Below the pieces are notes generated by a model, which searched no databases, was not told the DNA's origin, and saw nothing but the letters and a program-made list of their open reading frames with translations. Of a DNA stretch of 64,000 bases, positions 46,679 through 58,497 are shown piece by piece; within the stretch, counting starts at the first letter, position 1; each line of letters opens with the position of its first letter. Both the position numbers and the translations under genes were made by a program. The DNA comes from Paraescarpia echinospica (Eukaryota > Annelida > Polychaeta > Sabellida > Siboglinidae), in the NCBI GenBank assembly GCA_020002185.1, contig CM034533.1, positions 54,679,563 through 54,743,562 of the forward strand, read 5' to 3'.

Positions 46679-48070
46679 TGTAACGGGCCGAAACAGATTC
46701 GTGAGGTTAGAGAACAGTAACAACCTTTCGGTAGAAACTACAATCTTTATTAAGTAATCAAGACACACGATGGGATGACTAACTATAATTAATACCAAAC
46801 ACAAACACAACCACAAACACAACCACAAACACAACCCGACCAGGTCCTCGACTCTCTATTGGGCCCGTCGCATCGCCCTAAAACATACATTGAGTGAGAT
46901 CCCGCGTGGAACATATCACACAGATGCATCGTAGGCCCTACAGTAGTCAACATTGATAGATCGACTATAACGTATGTTAAGAGACACCAGATGGCAATAC
47001 TGCTACATACTGTGCAGGCTGGGTTTGGTCGCTTATACCAACTTCCCTTCAGCCCTCAAGAACATACACACACTGTAGACATAGTCAAGAGACAATGGAC
47101 ATAGATTATCTGTTTCACGTTATCTCCGCTAACTTATCTTACATATGCAACAATGACATTATTTTACAGCTTCCTGTAAACAACCTGGCTAATTTCATAA
47201 TCGACTTCAAACTTAGCATACATTAGCAATGTTGCCGTTGGCAATTCACATCAACTGGGCTAAGATTATACGTGCCATACCTTACAACTCAGTTATTGCG
47301 TACACTGTACAGGGTTGCCAACTCCGTCACGGTTTCCTACAGATAAAGTTCACAATGTCACTAACTAAATACTGCTGTCATCACGTGATATCACACACAA
47401 TACAAATAGCAAAGTCCCTTTCACGTGCGTGTAAATAAAAGTAACTAGTCGTACCCGTGGTGCAACAATACACACGACTCAGTATCAATACAATCAGCAT
47501 AATGTATATTATGCGATAATTCCTGCAACGCCAACGCCGGCGCTCCATAACTTTCGGCGAAGCCGACTTGGTATGATTTGCACAATTACTCATCGATCCA
47601 ACAGTCACGATGTTGGTTATACGTTTACACGTAATGCACAGCCACAGAGTTAGAGTACACTTACTAACATAATAAGCGTAGACAAACTAAACATACTCTG
47701 ATACCTACATTATTGTCATTACCATATATGGCATATTTGGCTTACGTGACGCGAGCGGTAATAAGGAACGCAGTGAAATTACTCAAATTAACGAACATTT
47801 AGGTCGAATTATAATAGATATACGACTAGTGTATGCACAAGATGAATTGTAACATCACCGTTTGGTACATACTCTGGATCATCCCTGTTATGTCACGGAT
47901 TCTTTAGTAGACAGCCACTTTCACCAACGTACCTCGTGGTGTAATCTTATCGCACCGCCAAAAAGGAGTGTCACACTGAAATTAAGCTACCCTAAAAAAA
48001 GGGCGCCCTAGTACATGATGCGAAGTGACAGAGTAGGGTATAACCGTGCTGCAGTGAGCACCTGGTTACA
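46679..48070 (-). repeat. 3' LTR of the young gypsy element
   Basis: 1392 bp, TGTAAC...GTTACA. It contains the same short open frames as the other LTR (for example 47229-47438), which are LTR sequence and not genes. Confidence 0.96.
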
Positions 48071-48090
48071 TCCATCCCCTCTTGAATCTC
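48071..48090 (-). promoter_or_regulatory. Polypurine tract of the young gypsy element
   Basis: On the minus strand AAGAGGGGATGGA lies directly upstream of the 3' LTR's TGTAAC, where plus-strand priming is expected. Confidence 0.75.
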
Positions 48091-48170
48091 CAATATTCCT
48101 CGGAGATTCATGAAATTAAAAGTCAGTAACTAACACAACTACCAATTATAGCCACAACTACATGTGTTAA

Positions 48171-51011
48171 TCACCATAACACACTATCCTCTACTCTCAA
48201 CCGGACGTTACAGTTGTTGCAGTGACCTGCCCTTGGATGTCTACAAGAACGTGGTTCCCTGTGTACGTTGGAATGATATCCAGCAGTGCGCCTACCACTA
48301 CGCCGAGGAACGACCTCGTTTTCATCACTCGTGTCACTACTGGACGTCACAGAACTCACTAATGGAGAGACATTGGGGGGAGTCGCTGACCACGCATCCG
48401 CCACTGCTATGACACCGTCATCGGAACTGGACGAGCAGTCACGTGCATAAGGCCTCGTCCAGCGTATACGAGGAGTGGTCGCTCTTGATCGAGATCGTGC
48501 GGGTTGTATGTCTTCCGGGAACAACGGACGCTCGGTGATCTTCAGCTCAGCCCGGCCAACAGTACGTGGAAGGCCAAACCCGTCCGCTGGCTCCACTGTG
48601 TATACGTTGTGTTGTCCATGCCTACTAACCACGCGATACACTCGGTCTTTGAACGCATCTTGGATCTTGTTTCGTCCGGCAGGGTGATTCCGGACGTAAA
48701 CAAGTGTACCGATCGGAATTGGCTGATCCGTAGCCTTGCGGTCGAATGCAAATTTTCTTGTTGTGGCAGCCTGTTGGAGACGCCTGTTGACAGTGGCATA
48801 GACCTCCTGTAGTCGCTGCTGGTGGAGACTCACCCAAGACTCTGGATCGTCATTCCCACCTTCTACCGGCATGTCAACGTCAAACTGTAGATCCACCGGT
48901 AGTCTGGCATGCCGTCCAAACATCAAATAGAAAGGACTGTGCCCTGTTGACGTATGTGGTGTGACATTGTAAGAGTAGACAAGTTCTTGTAAGTACTCCG
49001 GCCATCTTCGTTTCTTCTCTTCTGGGAGACTGCGCAACAAGCCATGTAGCGTCCTGTTAAACCTTTCCGTTTGACCGTTCCCTTGTGGATGATACGGGGT
49101 GGTCCGTGACTTCTTCATGCCGTACATGGTGCAGAGATGGCGAATGACTTTGCCTTCGAAGTTTGCGCCCTGGTCAGAATGGATTCTCGCGGGCGTCCCG
49201 TATTTGCACAGCCATTCATGGACGAATGCTTTGGCGGTAGTCTGTGCAGTCTGGTCTTTCGTAGCTACCGCCACGGTAAACTTTGTGAACACGTCCGTAA
49301 TCACAAGTACGTCTTCCTTGCCACCAGCTCGTTCCAACTTCGTAAAGTCCATACAGACCACTTCCAATGGTCTGGTAGCGAGGATGCTCTCCATGGGTGT
49401 TCTCACTGGTTTGTAGGGCATCTTAGCTAAAGTGCACCTCTTGCAGCTTGCTAACCACTCAATCACAGACGTCCTTATGCCGGGCCAGTAGAACCGCTCT
49501 CTGATCAAAGCCTCTGTTCTCTCACCACCCTGATGACCAGCATTATCGTGCAGCCCCTGTAGTACCTCCTTCTGGAAACATTCCGGGACCAGTAGTTGTA
49601 GAACTTGGTTACCCGACACATCTTTCGTGCAGCGGTAAGCAAGGCCATTGCGTGACGTTACGTTGCGCTGCTGTTTTAACCATGCTGCAGCTGTTTTGGG
49701 TATCTCCTGCCTTTCTCGATGGGTAGGTCGTCTGTCAATCTCATGGAATTTCATCACTGTAGAGATGCCTACATCCTCAGCTTGCATCCGTATGATGTCT
49801 CCTCGTTGGTAGCCAGGCAGTGTAGATGACACATCTACGGTGGAACACTTGACATCCTCTCCCAGTTGAGTGTTGTGCATTATCGTGCTCTGCAGCGCCA
49901 TGGGCAATGCAGTACAGGTCAATGCCGACGCCATGCAACTGGATATCACGTCAGTCTCTTCAATCGGGTGGGGTTTCCTGGACAGCCCATCAGCGTTGGC
50001 GTTGGTCTTCCCCGGCCGGTACTTGATGTCGAAGTTGAAACTCGCCAATGCATTCACCCAACGTTGTTCTAAGGCTGGCAATTTCTTCTGGGTCAACACG
50101 TGAGTGAGAGGGTTGTTGTCGGTATAGACGGTAAAGTGTGCGCCATACAGGTAATCACGCAGCTTTTCTGCAACGACCCACTTGAGTGCAAGCAGCTCCA
50201 GTTTCTTACTGCTGTAGTTATTCATGTTCTTCTCCCCGCCGCGTAGTCCTCTACTTACATAGGCAATGACTTTGCTCTTCCTATTCTGTACCTGTGATAG
50301 CACGGCTCCGAGACCATCATTTGAGGCATCTGTCTCGACCACAAACGGCAGACTGAAGTCCGCGAAACCAAGTACTGGCGTGTTCGTCATGGCATGCTTC
50401 AGCGTATCAAACGCATGCTGGAGACTAGCATCCTCACTCCAACGCGTTTCGACTGATACAGACTTCCGCCTCCTACATGCCTTTCCAGGTTCACAATCCG
50501 ACAAGAGTTGGTGTAGTGGCTTAGCGAGTTGAGCGAAGCCCTTCACAAATCGTCTATTGTAACTGCAGAAGCCAAGGAAGGAGCGGACATCTTTCGTCGT
50601 CTTCGGCACAGGCCAATCTGTCACCGCTTGTATCTTATCCGTGGCAGTTGCTATTCCAGTGGCTGATATTTCATGGCCAAGAAAGGTAACTTTCTTCTGG
50701 AAAAACTTGCACTTCTTCAGCTCAAGCTTCAGTCCCTGTTCCTGCAGCTTCCTGAAGACCATCTCCAAGCGCTCTATGTGTTCTTCCACCGACCGGGAGT
50801 ACACTAGAATGTCATCCAAATATACGAGAAGGACGCGGAATATGTCATCGCGAAACATGTCTTGCATCAGGCGCTGATACGTCGCGGGTGCATTACAAAG
50901 TCCAAATGCCATCCTGTTGAACTCAAACAGCCCCACTGGCGTAGTGAAAGCAGTCTTTACTTTATCCTCTTCGGCGATCTCCACCTGATAGTAAGCTGAC
51001 TGAAGATCCAT
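48171..51011 (-). pseudogene. RT palm, RNase H and integrase of the young gypsy element
   Basis: 946-aa frame starting at RT motif A (MDLQSAYYQV). RT catalytic VYLDDILVYS (Asp 66-67). RNase H acidic residues in ETDAS (228), LELLALKW (Glu 272) and YTDNNP (298). Integrase H2C2 (His 488, 493; Cys 523, 526), Asp 555, Asp 613 and Glu 649, a D,D(35)E core, then a GPY/F-like C-terminal module. Open to the end, stopping about 100 bp before the polypurine tract. Only its connection to the upstream RT segment is broken. Confidence 0.92.
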
Positions 51012-52168
51012 CGTGCTGAAGCATAAGCATCCTTTATCGTTCTCGCGTTTAGTCCTCTGTAATCAACGCACATTCGCAGCTCACCGGACTTCTTCCTCAC
51101 GAGCACCACAGGACTTGAGTAAGGACTGGTGCTGGGTCGTATGATGTCTTTTGATAACAGTTGTCTGATATGTTGCCGCAACTCCTCCATTTGTGTCCAG
51201 GGCACTCGTCGGTACGGTTGAGCTCGTACGTGTCCACCGTCCAAGGGTATGTGATGCTGCACGGAGCGGAATCTCCCAGGAATATCATGCTTTGTGGCGA
51301 ACACACTTCGGTACTTCTCGAACAACTCCGCGACTTTCCCTTGGAGTGGATGATCGTCTAGGCCGGATATATCCAATCCTTCTATCCGCCTGGTGTCATG
51401 TGTTACGTGATTGACTTCATTGACCCGTACGCTGATTCCCCCGTTACACAGATCGACTTGTATGTTGTCGTCTTCTACTGCCACACTGGATATGATGCCT
51501 AACCTGGTCTTAGGACGCAACCAAACGTCCATCGCTCTGGGATTGTACACTGTCACCGATATTGATGTACCTGACGCTCGTACCACTGATGACGGCAGTA
51601 TGATGTTGCCGGGCAATGGCGAGCTCAACGGTTCTACCACTGAATCTCCAAGGGCAGGTGCTGTTACTGCGACTGCAGATTGGCTATTGGCCGGTATCAT
51701 TATATCGCTCGTGCCAGCAACTCTCACAAATCCGGTCTCCTTCTTGTTGAGAAGGCTCCTGAATTCCGGGAAGTGCTGCAGAACGTTCGATCCCAGGAGG
51801 CCAGGTACCCTCTTTCCATCCACAACTGTAGGAGGCCTGCGCACAACGATGATACCTCGACGTTCGATTGTAGCTCCATCGGTTTCAACATCCATCTCCG
51901 CTACGCCCACATATGGAATTGTTAAGCCATTAGCCGCTGTTATGGTCAGCCACGAACAAGTGTTTCCATCATACGGGAACCGAGGCTGCATGTGCTGCTT
52001 AAAGAAGCTCTCCTCGACCATCGATACTTGGCTTCCGGAGTCCACCAAACAATCTACGATGACTCCACCTATTGTAGCTCTGATGACAGGATGAGGACCA
52101 ATGGTACGGGTGACAAGATGGTTGACAACTGACGAGCCCTGCTTCCCGGAACCCACTACCGAGCTCAT
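50957..52168 (-). pseudogene. Protease and RT N-terminus of the young gypsy element
   Basis: 403-aa frame: aspartic protease DCLVDSGSQVSMV (active-site DSG at 43-45), a linker, then RT fingers (PYSSPVVLVRKKSGELRMCV, DYRGLNARTIKDAYA). Right after KDAYA about 20 residues expected before RT motif A are missing and the frame changes, so the RT is split from its catalytic part at about 51030. Confidence 0.88.
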
Positions 52169-53181
52169 TGCAGTAGGTCCTGCTGAAAACCCTGCTGCTG
52201 TTGTGGAGGAAGTCTGGCAGCGTCATCTCGCCTTCGCTTCTGGCAGTCTTTCTTCATGTGCCCTGGCTTCTGGCAGTAATAGCATACGACACCGCTTCCG
52301 CCGTATGCCCTCTGTGGAACCCTGCCCTGACCATGTTCACATCTTGGGGCTGGAGCGGTGGACGGAACCGTCTTCTGTAAAGCGCTGATAGCCGCCGCCT
52401 GCTGTTCAAGGGTGCCTTGCTGCTTTGCCAGCTGGTCAGCCACCTTCGACAGGTCGTCCTTCATTTTTAGCAGCACGTCCAACGCTAGACTCTGCTCAGC
52501 ATCAACCGCTGCAGTTGTTGCCACTTGCTTGGATGTGGTACCCCGCGGTGCACACTCCTCTGCCCATCGCAGAGCAGTCTCTCGCAGTTCTATGAAGGTC
52601 GCCCGTGGCTTTGCCTTTAGTTGCTGCTTCAGTTCCCATCGGAGATTGGGATCAGCGACCCCAGCACAAAACTTCTTCAGCAATAATGCACATTCGTCCT
52701 GTACCTCATTTGGATCTGCCTTCGTGATCCTCTCCAGCAATTCCATAAGTGCATGGCTATACGCGGCCAGTGACTCACCAGACAATTGGTCTCTTGCCCA
52801 GAATTTACTTAGCAATCGGGGCACCAAACCCTTCTTTGTGAACACCTCCTCTAGTGCCTTAATTAGTTGTTCTGGTGTTAGTCTCGTGGGCCCACCCCTA
52901 CATAGAATCTCCCGTTTTGCATCCCCTTCTAATTTGTTAAATAGGAAACTTGTCTGCTCCTCGATGGTCAGTCCACACCCACTGATGGCTGCCTGTGCAT
53001 CAGCTTCCCATTCCTCGAATGGCTCTGCACCACTGTACTTCCGGAGCTTCTTCTCCCTGTATGGAAGCATGGTGACGTTCCTTCGGGTGAGACGCTGTAG
53101 CTCAGCCCCTTGGTCGTCACAATGTTTCCGCAGTTATGCCAGCTCAGCTCTCAGGTTTTCCATCTCGTCCATCTCATCCAT
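52165..53181 (-). pseudogene. Gag of the young gypsy element
   Basis: The longest clean frame starts at 53070 (301 aa). The same frame extends upstream to an ATG at 53181 (MDEMDEMENLRAELA) but is cut by a TAA at 53136-53134. The body is helical and Glu/Lys-rich (KYSGAEPFEEWEADAQ), with a zinc knuckle CYYCQKPGHMKKDC (Cys 263, Cys 266, His 271, Cys 276 counted from 53070). The stop overlaps the next start as ATGA (52168-52165), and the pol frame differs from the gag frame, so pol expression needs a frameshift or restart. Confidence 0.88.
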
Positions 53182-53282
53182 GATAGACTGCCGATGAATG
53201 AACTAGGTCGGGTTGTGTTTGGTTTTCAGAAAAGACACATATTTCTTTCCAACACCAAGATTATCACTGCCTAAAAATATAA

Positions 53283-53305
53283 CCACCCCACTTCTGGTAC
53301 CAAAA
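53283..53305 (-). promoter_or_regulatory. Primer-binding-site candidate of the young gypsy element
   Basis: Minus strand directly after the 5' LTR reads TTTTGGTACCAGAAGTGG. The TGG start a few bases inside is typical for priming by a tRNA CCA end. I did not identify the tRNA. Confidence 0.6.
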
Positions 53306-54703
53306 TGTAACGGGCCGAAACAGATTCGTGAGGTTAGAGAACAATAACAACCTTTCGGTAGAAACTACAATCTTTATTAAGTAATCAAGACACACGATGG
53401 GATGACTAACTATAATTAATACCAAACACAAACACAAACACAACCACAAACACAACCACAAACACAACCCGACCAGGTCCTCGACTCTCTATTGGGCCCG
53501 TCGCATCGCCCTAAAACATACATTGAGTGAGATCCCGCGTGGAACATATCACACAGATGCATCGTAGGCCCTACAGTAGTCAACATTGATAGATCGACTA
53601 TAACGTATGTTAAGAGACACCAGATGGCAATACTGCTACATACTGTGCAGGCTGGGTTTGGTCGCTTATACCAACTTCCCTTCAGCCCTCAAGAACATAC
53701 ACACACTGTAGACATAGTCAAGAGACAATGGACATAGATTATCTGTTTCACGTTATCTCCGCTAACTTATCTTACATATGCAACAATGACATTATTTTAC
53801 AGCTTCCTGTAAACAACCTGGCTAATTTCATAATCGACTTCAAACTTAGCATACATTAGCAATGTTGCCGTTGGCAATTCACATCAACTGGGCTAAGATT
53901 ATACGTGCCATACCTTACAACTCAGTTATTGCGTACACTGTACAGGGTTGCCAACTCCGTCACGGTTTCCTACAGATAAAGTTCACAATGTCACTAACTA
54001 AATACTGCTGTCATCACGTGATATCACACACAATACAAATAGCAAAGTCCCTTTCACGTGCGTGTAAATAAAAGTAACTAGTCGTACCCGTGGTGCAACA
54101 ATACACACGACTCAGTATCAATACAATCAGCATAATGTATATTATGCGATAATTCCTGCAACGCCAACGCCGGCGCTCCATAACTTTCGGCGAAGCCGAC
54201 TTGGTATGATTTGCACAATTACTCATCGATCCAACAGTCACGATGTTGGTTATACGTTTACACGTAATGCACAGCCACAGAGTTAGAGTACACTTACTAA
54301 CATAATAAGCGTAGACAAACTAAACATACTCAGATACCTACATTATTGTCATTACCATATATAGCATATTTGGCTTACGTGACGCGAGCGGTAATAAGGA
54401 ACGCAGTGAAATTACTCAAATTAACGAACATTTAGGTCGAATTATAATAGATATACGACTAGTGTATGCACAAGATGAATTGTAACATCACCGTTTGGTA
54501 CATACTCTGGATCATCCCTGTTATGTCACGGATTCTTTAGTAGACAGCCACTTTCACCAACGTACCTCGTGGTGTAATCTTATCGCACCGCCAAAAAGGA
54601 GTGTCACACTGAAATTAAGCTACCCTAAAAAAAGGGCGCCCTAGTACATGATGCGAAGTGACAGAGTAGGGTATAACCGTGCTGCAGTGAGCACCTGGTT
54701 ACA
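53306..54703 (-). repeat. 5' LTR of the young gypsy element
   Basis: 1398 bp, nearly identical to 46679-48070. The extra 6 bp lie in the ACAAAC/ACAACC hexamer run near 53425-53470. Confidence 0.96.
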
Positions 54704-54707
54704 ACAA

Positions 54708-54965
54708 GACGGAACTGGATCTGCTGATAGTCCGGAAGCAGCAACTAGGGAAGATTAAGGACTGCAAGGCTATAGCTGAAGAGTATGTCACGACACAGCA
54801 CAAGCCAGAGGTGGTCGTTGTGCGTATGCAGAAGAAGAAACAAACTAAGACCGTGGGCCGCAGGAGTATTAAGTGGTGTAGGTGGAAAAACGATATCGCG
54901 CTGTTGAGTACAAGGATCGAGCGGGTAACAGTTAAATATGAGGACCTCAGTGGCGTAGGCAGGAT
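54708..54965 (+). pseudogene. RTE-type endonuclease relic, continuation
   Basis: Picks up the plus-strand endonuclease exactly after the gypsy target duplication: TELDLLIVRKQQLGKIKDCK, AIAEEYVTTQHKPEVVVVRM. This is the segment that normally follows the part at 46165-46678. It degenerates after about 54960, next to a TA/TG microsatellite. Confidence 0.8.
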
Positions 54966-55039
54966 TTTGTATTGGAGGGGGCCATCCGGCATTCAAGCTA
55001 GCAATGAGTAGATGGATATGACAGGCACGCACACTCACA

Positions 55040-55106
55040 CACGTATGTATATATATATATATATATATGTGTGTGTTTGTGTGTGTGTGTGCATGCGTGT
55101 GTGTGT
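55040..55106. repeat. (TA)n/(TG)n microsatellite
   Basis: Short TA run followed by TG run, abutting the end of the RTE relic. Confidence 0.9.
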
Positions 55107-55109
55107 GAT

Positions 55110-56120
55110 GACGCGTTGGCATTCAACCAATAATTTCACAACAAATCTGGCGACGGTGTCGAGTGAGCTTCACAAAAATGTCCGTGTCATATGTAACGTT
55201 GTCGCTTATTAAAATTAATTAATTCACGATACGAAAGTCCGACTACCCAGTGGAAAATCGACTAGATAAATTGCTTTGGCCGTAACGTGCAACTTGATAT
55301 TAGTCCAGTAACTAATCATCTTGCAGGGCAACTATCGTTTTGCATCCTTGTGTTGATATAGTAATTAGGCATTAGCCATCAAGCACATTGTGAATGATGA
55401 CATATTCGTTGCCCTGTCACCTCTTGGACTGCACCCTGCTGGATGCTTATCGCCTGCGGCAGAAGCAGTGGATTCCTCCACTTTGGGTAACTCAATCCCA
55501 TTTGAATGATGACAAATTTCTTTGCCAAATACTTGGAGGTCCTACATAGGCACCTCTATAACCTCTGTACCTTGTCACTCTATAAATCAGGCAACCAGTT
55601 ATATGTCTTCAGTCCCCTACCCTCCTAATTTTCCGGGATTGGGGGGGTATGCCCCCCACTAAATGGTGCATTTATAACTTAAATGATAAACTATACATTA
55701 CTTTTAAAGTTTTCTTTATAAATTACTACCAAATACGTAACAATATAATTTTCTGAGTTGAAACAAAATATATAGAGTGTATCGGCCTTACTACAATTTT
55801 TTATTTAACGTAATTATGTACGTTCTCATAATGCAATTTTAAAATGGTCGATGCATATCAATACATAATATTAGTGTCACAAATTCTACCCATTGTTGCC
55901 AGTCTGTACACCAAATGTCGTACAATTATATTATTCTTAATTAATGTTCCCTTTTGCAATAGTGTGCTCTTTTCTACGCATTAACATATCCACCAAGGAT
56001 AACATTAAACAGTGGATGCTACCATTTTAAAAATTAAGAATCATGATTAGCACATAAACGGCAGAAGCAAGGAACAATAATGGCGTTGCAATTGTATTTT
56101 TAGTTTTGTCCTGATGTAGT
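55110..56120. other. AT-rich intergenic sequence, nothing recognised
   Basis: No open frame, terminal repeat or RNA gene supported. Confidence 0.45.
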
Positions 56121-56160
56121 ATGGCAATGTGCATCGGTGTATGTTCGTGTCTGTATGTCC

Positions 56161-56318
<158 letters not shown>

Positions 56319-56369
56319 GTATGTCTGTCTGTCTGCCTATATGTCTCTTCTCCCCCCTCTCCCTGCGTT

Positions 56370-57400
56370 ACTATTTGATACTATTGTTATGACAGAAACA
56401 CCTGCAGATTTACATGCTGCATTAAATGCTACATGCGAGTATTGCCAAAGGTGGCATCTATATGTTAATACTAGTAAAACAAATGTTATTATGTTCTCTC
56501 GTGGAAAGGTCAGATCACACCCAGACTTCTTGTTTGGACAAAACAAATTAGAAATAACTGACAGCTACAATGCAATGTTCAACCGCACAACTAAAGCAAG
56601 GAAGCTAGATTTACCGATTTACATACAGTGTGAATTGTTTGAAGTTTGTAATGCCAATTCTGCTATATGGTAGTGAAATATGGGGTTTTCAAAATGTAGA
56701 ACAGATTGAGAGATACCATAGAAAATTCTTAACAGGAACACCATAAGTTGTATGGTATATGGAGAAGTTGGTAGACAAAGTGTGACAACAATTATAGAAA
56801 AGAGAATGATAAACTTTTGGGTATATTTAAGTCAAGGCAAACAAAGCAAGATATATCTAGTTTTATGTATAGTTTGATGAAAAACCTACACCACAGGTAA
56901 TTTAAAATCAAAATGGATTTTAAATATCAAGAGTATCATTGATGGATGTGGCCGATATAACATGTGGCATGATCATGGAAATATAAAGTGGTTGAAGCAC
57001 ACCCTAGAACTTAAAATGAAAGACATAATAACATACAAACATGGCACAATGAAATTCATATAAATTGGCTGTGTTCAAACTACAACATATTTAAAAATTA
57101 GGGCTTGATAAGTATTTAATCTACTTGAGGCCATCTGACAGAATCCATTGATGTATATTTCTTTGTGGAAATCACAAGTTACCTATTTCTACTGGTCAGT
57201 ATCTCCATGAAAATGATCAGAGGCTCTGTTATGTATGCAACAATGGAGACCAAGGTGATGAATATCATTATGTACTTGTATGTCCATCAATGGCAGAAGA
57301 AAGATCAACATACATAAAGAAATACTTTAGAATCAAACCTAATATTTTGAAAATGAACCAGAAGTAATGTACATAAAGTGAAACAGTTGACAGATCTTTC
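56370..57400 (+). pseudogene. Non-LTR reverse transcriptase relic, 3' part
   Basis: Plus strand, many stops and shifts. It opens within the catalytic FADDxxVM region (DTIVMTETPADLHAALNATC), then WHLYVNTSKTNVIMFSRGKV, ARKLDLPIYIQCELFEV, LLYGSEIWGFQN, and late a Cys/His segment (LCYVCNNGDQGDEYHYVLVC P). Its left edge coincides with the end of the TC array and its right edge with a second TC array. Clade not assigned. Confidence 0.75.
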
Positions 57401-57448
57401 CAGATTTATTAATGTAATTATAGCAACGTTTCTCTATCTAAAAAAAAT

Positions 57449-57466
57449 TGCCTGTCTGTCTGTCTG

Positions 57467-57497
<31 letters not shown>
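57449..57497. repeat. (TC)n microsatellite at the gap edge
   Basis: CTGTCTGTCTCTCTCC then CT repeats running into the Ns. Confidence 0.95.
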
Positions 57498-58497
57498 NNN
57501 NNNNNNNNNNNNNNNNNNNNNNNNNNNNNNNNNNNNNNNNNNNNNNNNNNNNNNNNNNNNNNNNNNNNNNNNNNNNNNNNNNNNNNNNNNNNNNNNNNNN
57601 NNNNNNNNNNNNNNNNNNNNNNNNNNNNNNNNNNNNNNNNNNNNNNNNNNNNNNNNNNNNNNNNNNNNNNNNNNNNNNNNNNNNNNNNNNNNNNNNNNNN
57701 NNNNNNNNNNNNNNNNNNNNNNNNNNNNNNNNNNNNNNNNNNNNNNNNNNNNNNNNNNNNNNNNNNNNNNNNNNNNNNNNNNNNNNNNNNNNNNNNNNNN
57801 NNNNNNNNNNNNNNNNNNNNNNNNNNNNNNNNNNNNNNNNNNNNNNNNNNNNNNNNNNNNNNNNNNNNNNNNNNNNNNNNNNNNNNNNNNNNNNNNNNNN
57901 NNNNNNNNNNNNNNNNNNNNNNNNNNNNNNNNNNNNNNNNNNNNNNNNNNNNNNNNNNNNNNNNNNNNNNNNNNNNNNNNNNNNNNNNNNNNNNNNNNNN
58001 NNNNNNNNNNNNNNNNNNNNNNNNNNNNNNNNNNNNNNNNNNNNNNNNNNNNNNNNNNNNNNNNNNNNNNNNNNNNNNNNNNNNNNNNNNNNNNNNNNNN
58101 NNNNNNNNNNNNNNNNNNNNNNNNNNNNNNNNNNNNNNNNNNNNNNNNNNNNNNNNNNNNNNNNNNNNNNNNNNNNNNNNNNNNNNNNNNNNNNNNNNNN
58201 NNNNNNNNNNNNNNNNNNNNNNNNNNNNNNNNNNNNNNNNNNNNNNNNNNNNNNNNNNNNNNNNNNNNNNNNNNNNNNNNNNNNNNNNNNNNNNNNNNNN
58301 NNNNNNNNNNNNNNNNNNNNNNNNNNNNNNNNNNNNNNNNNNNNNNNNNNNNNNNNNNNNNNNNNNNNNNNNNNNNNNNNNNNNNNNNNNNNNNNNNNNN
58401 NNNNNNNNNNNNNNNNNNNNNNNNNNNNNNNNNNNNNNNNNNNNNNNNNNNNNNNNNNNNNNNNNNNNNNNNNNNNNNNNNNNNNNNNNNNNNNNNN
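57498..58497. other. Assembly gap, exactly 1000 N
   Basis: Round-number N block, so a scaffold gap whose true size may be unknown. Frames drawn through it are meaningless. Confidence 0.99.

Larger units (their letters stand above)
46679..54703 (-). mobile_element. Full-length, young Ty3/gypsy LTR retrotransposon, 8.0 kb
   Basis: Two LTRs (46679-48070 and 53306-54703) begin TGTAAC and end GTTACA. They differ by only three substitutions I could see and a 6-bp repeat-number difference. A 4-bp duplication ACAA flanks the element (46675-46678 and 54704-54707). Internally on the minus strand: a primer-binding-site candidate directly after the 5' LTR, gag with a CCHC knuckle, protease, RT, RNase H, H2C2/DDE integrase, then a purine-rich tract before the 3' LTR. 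Broken by a gag nonsense codon and a small RT deletion. No env-like frame is evident. Confidence 0.96.

Noticed and set aside
47229..47608. Small genes present twice (also at 53862-54241)
   Set aside because: They lie inside the two LTRs of the same retrotransposon and are duplicated for that reason.
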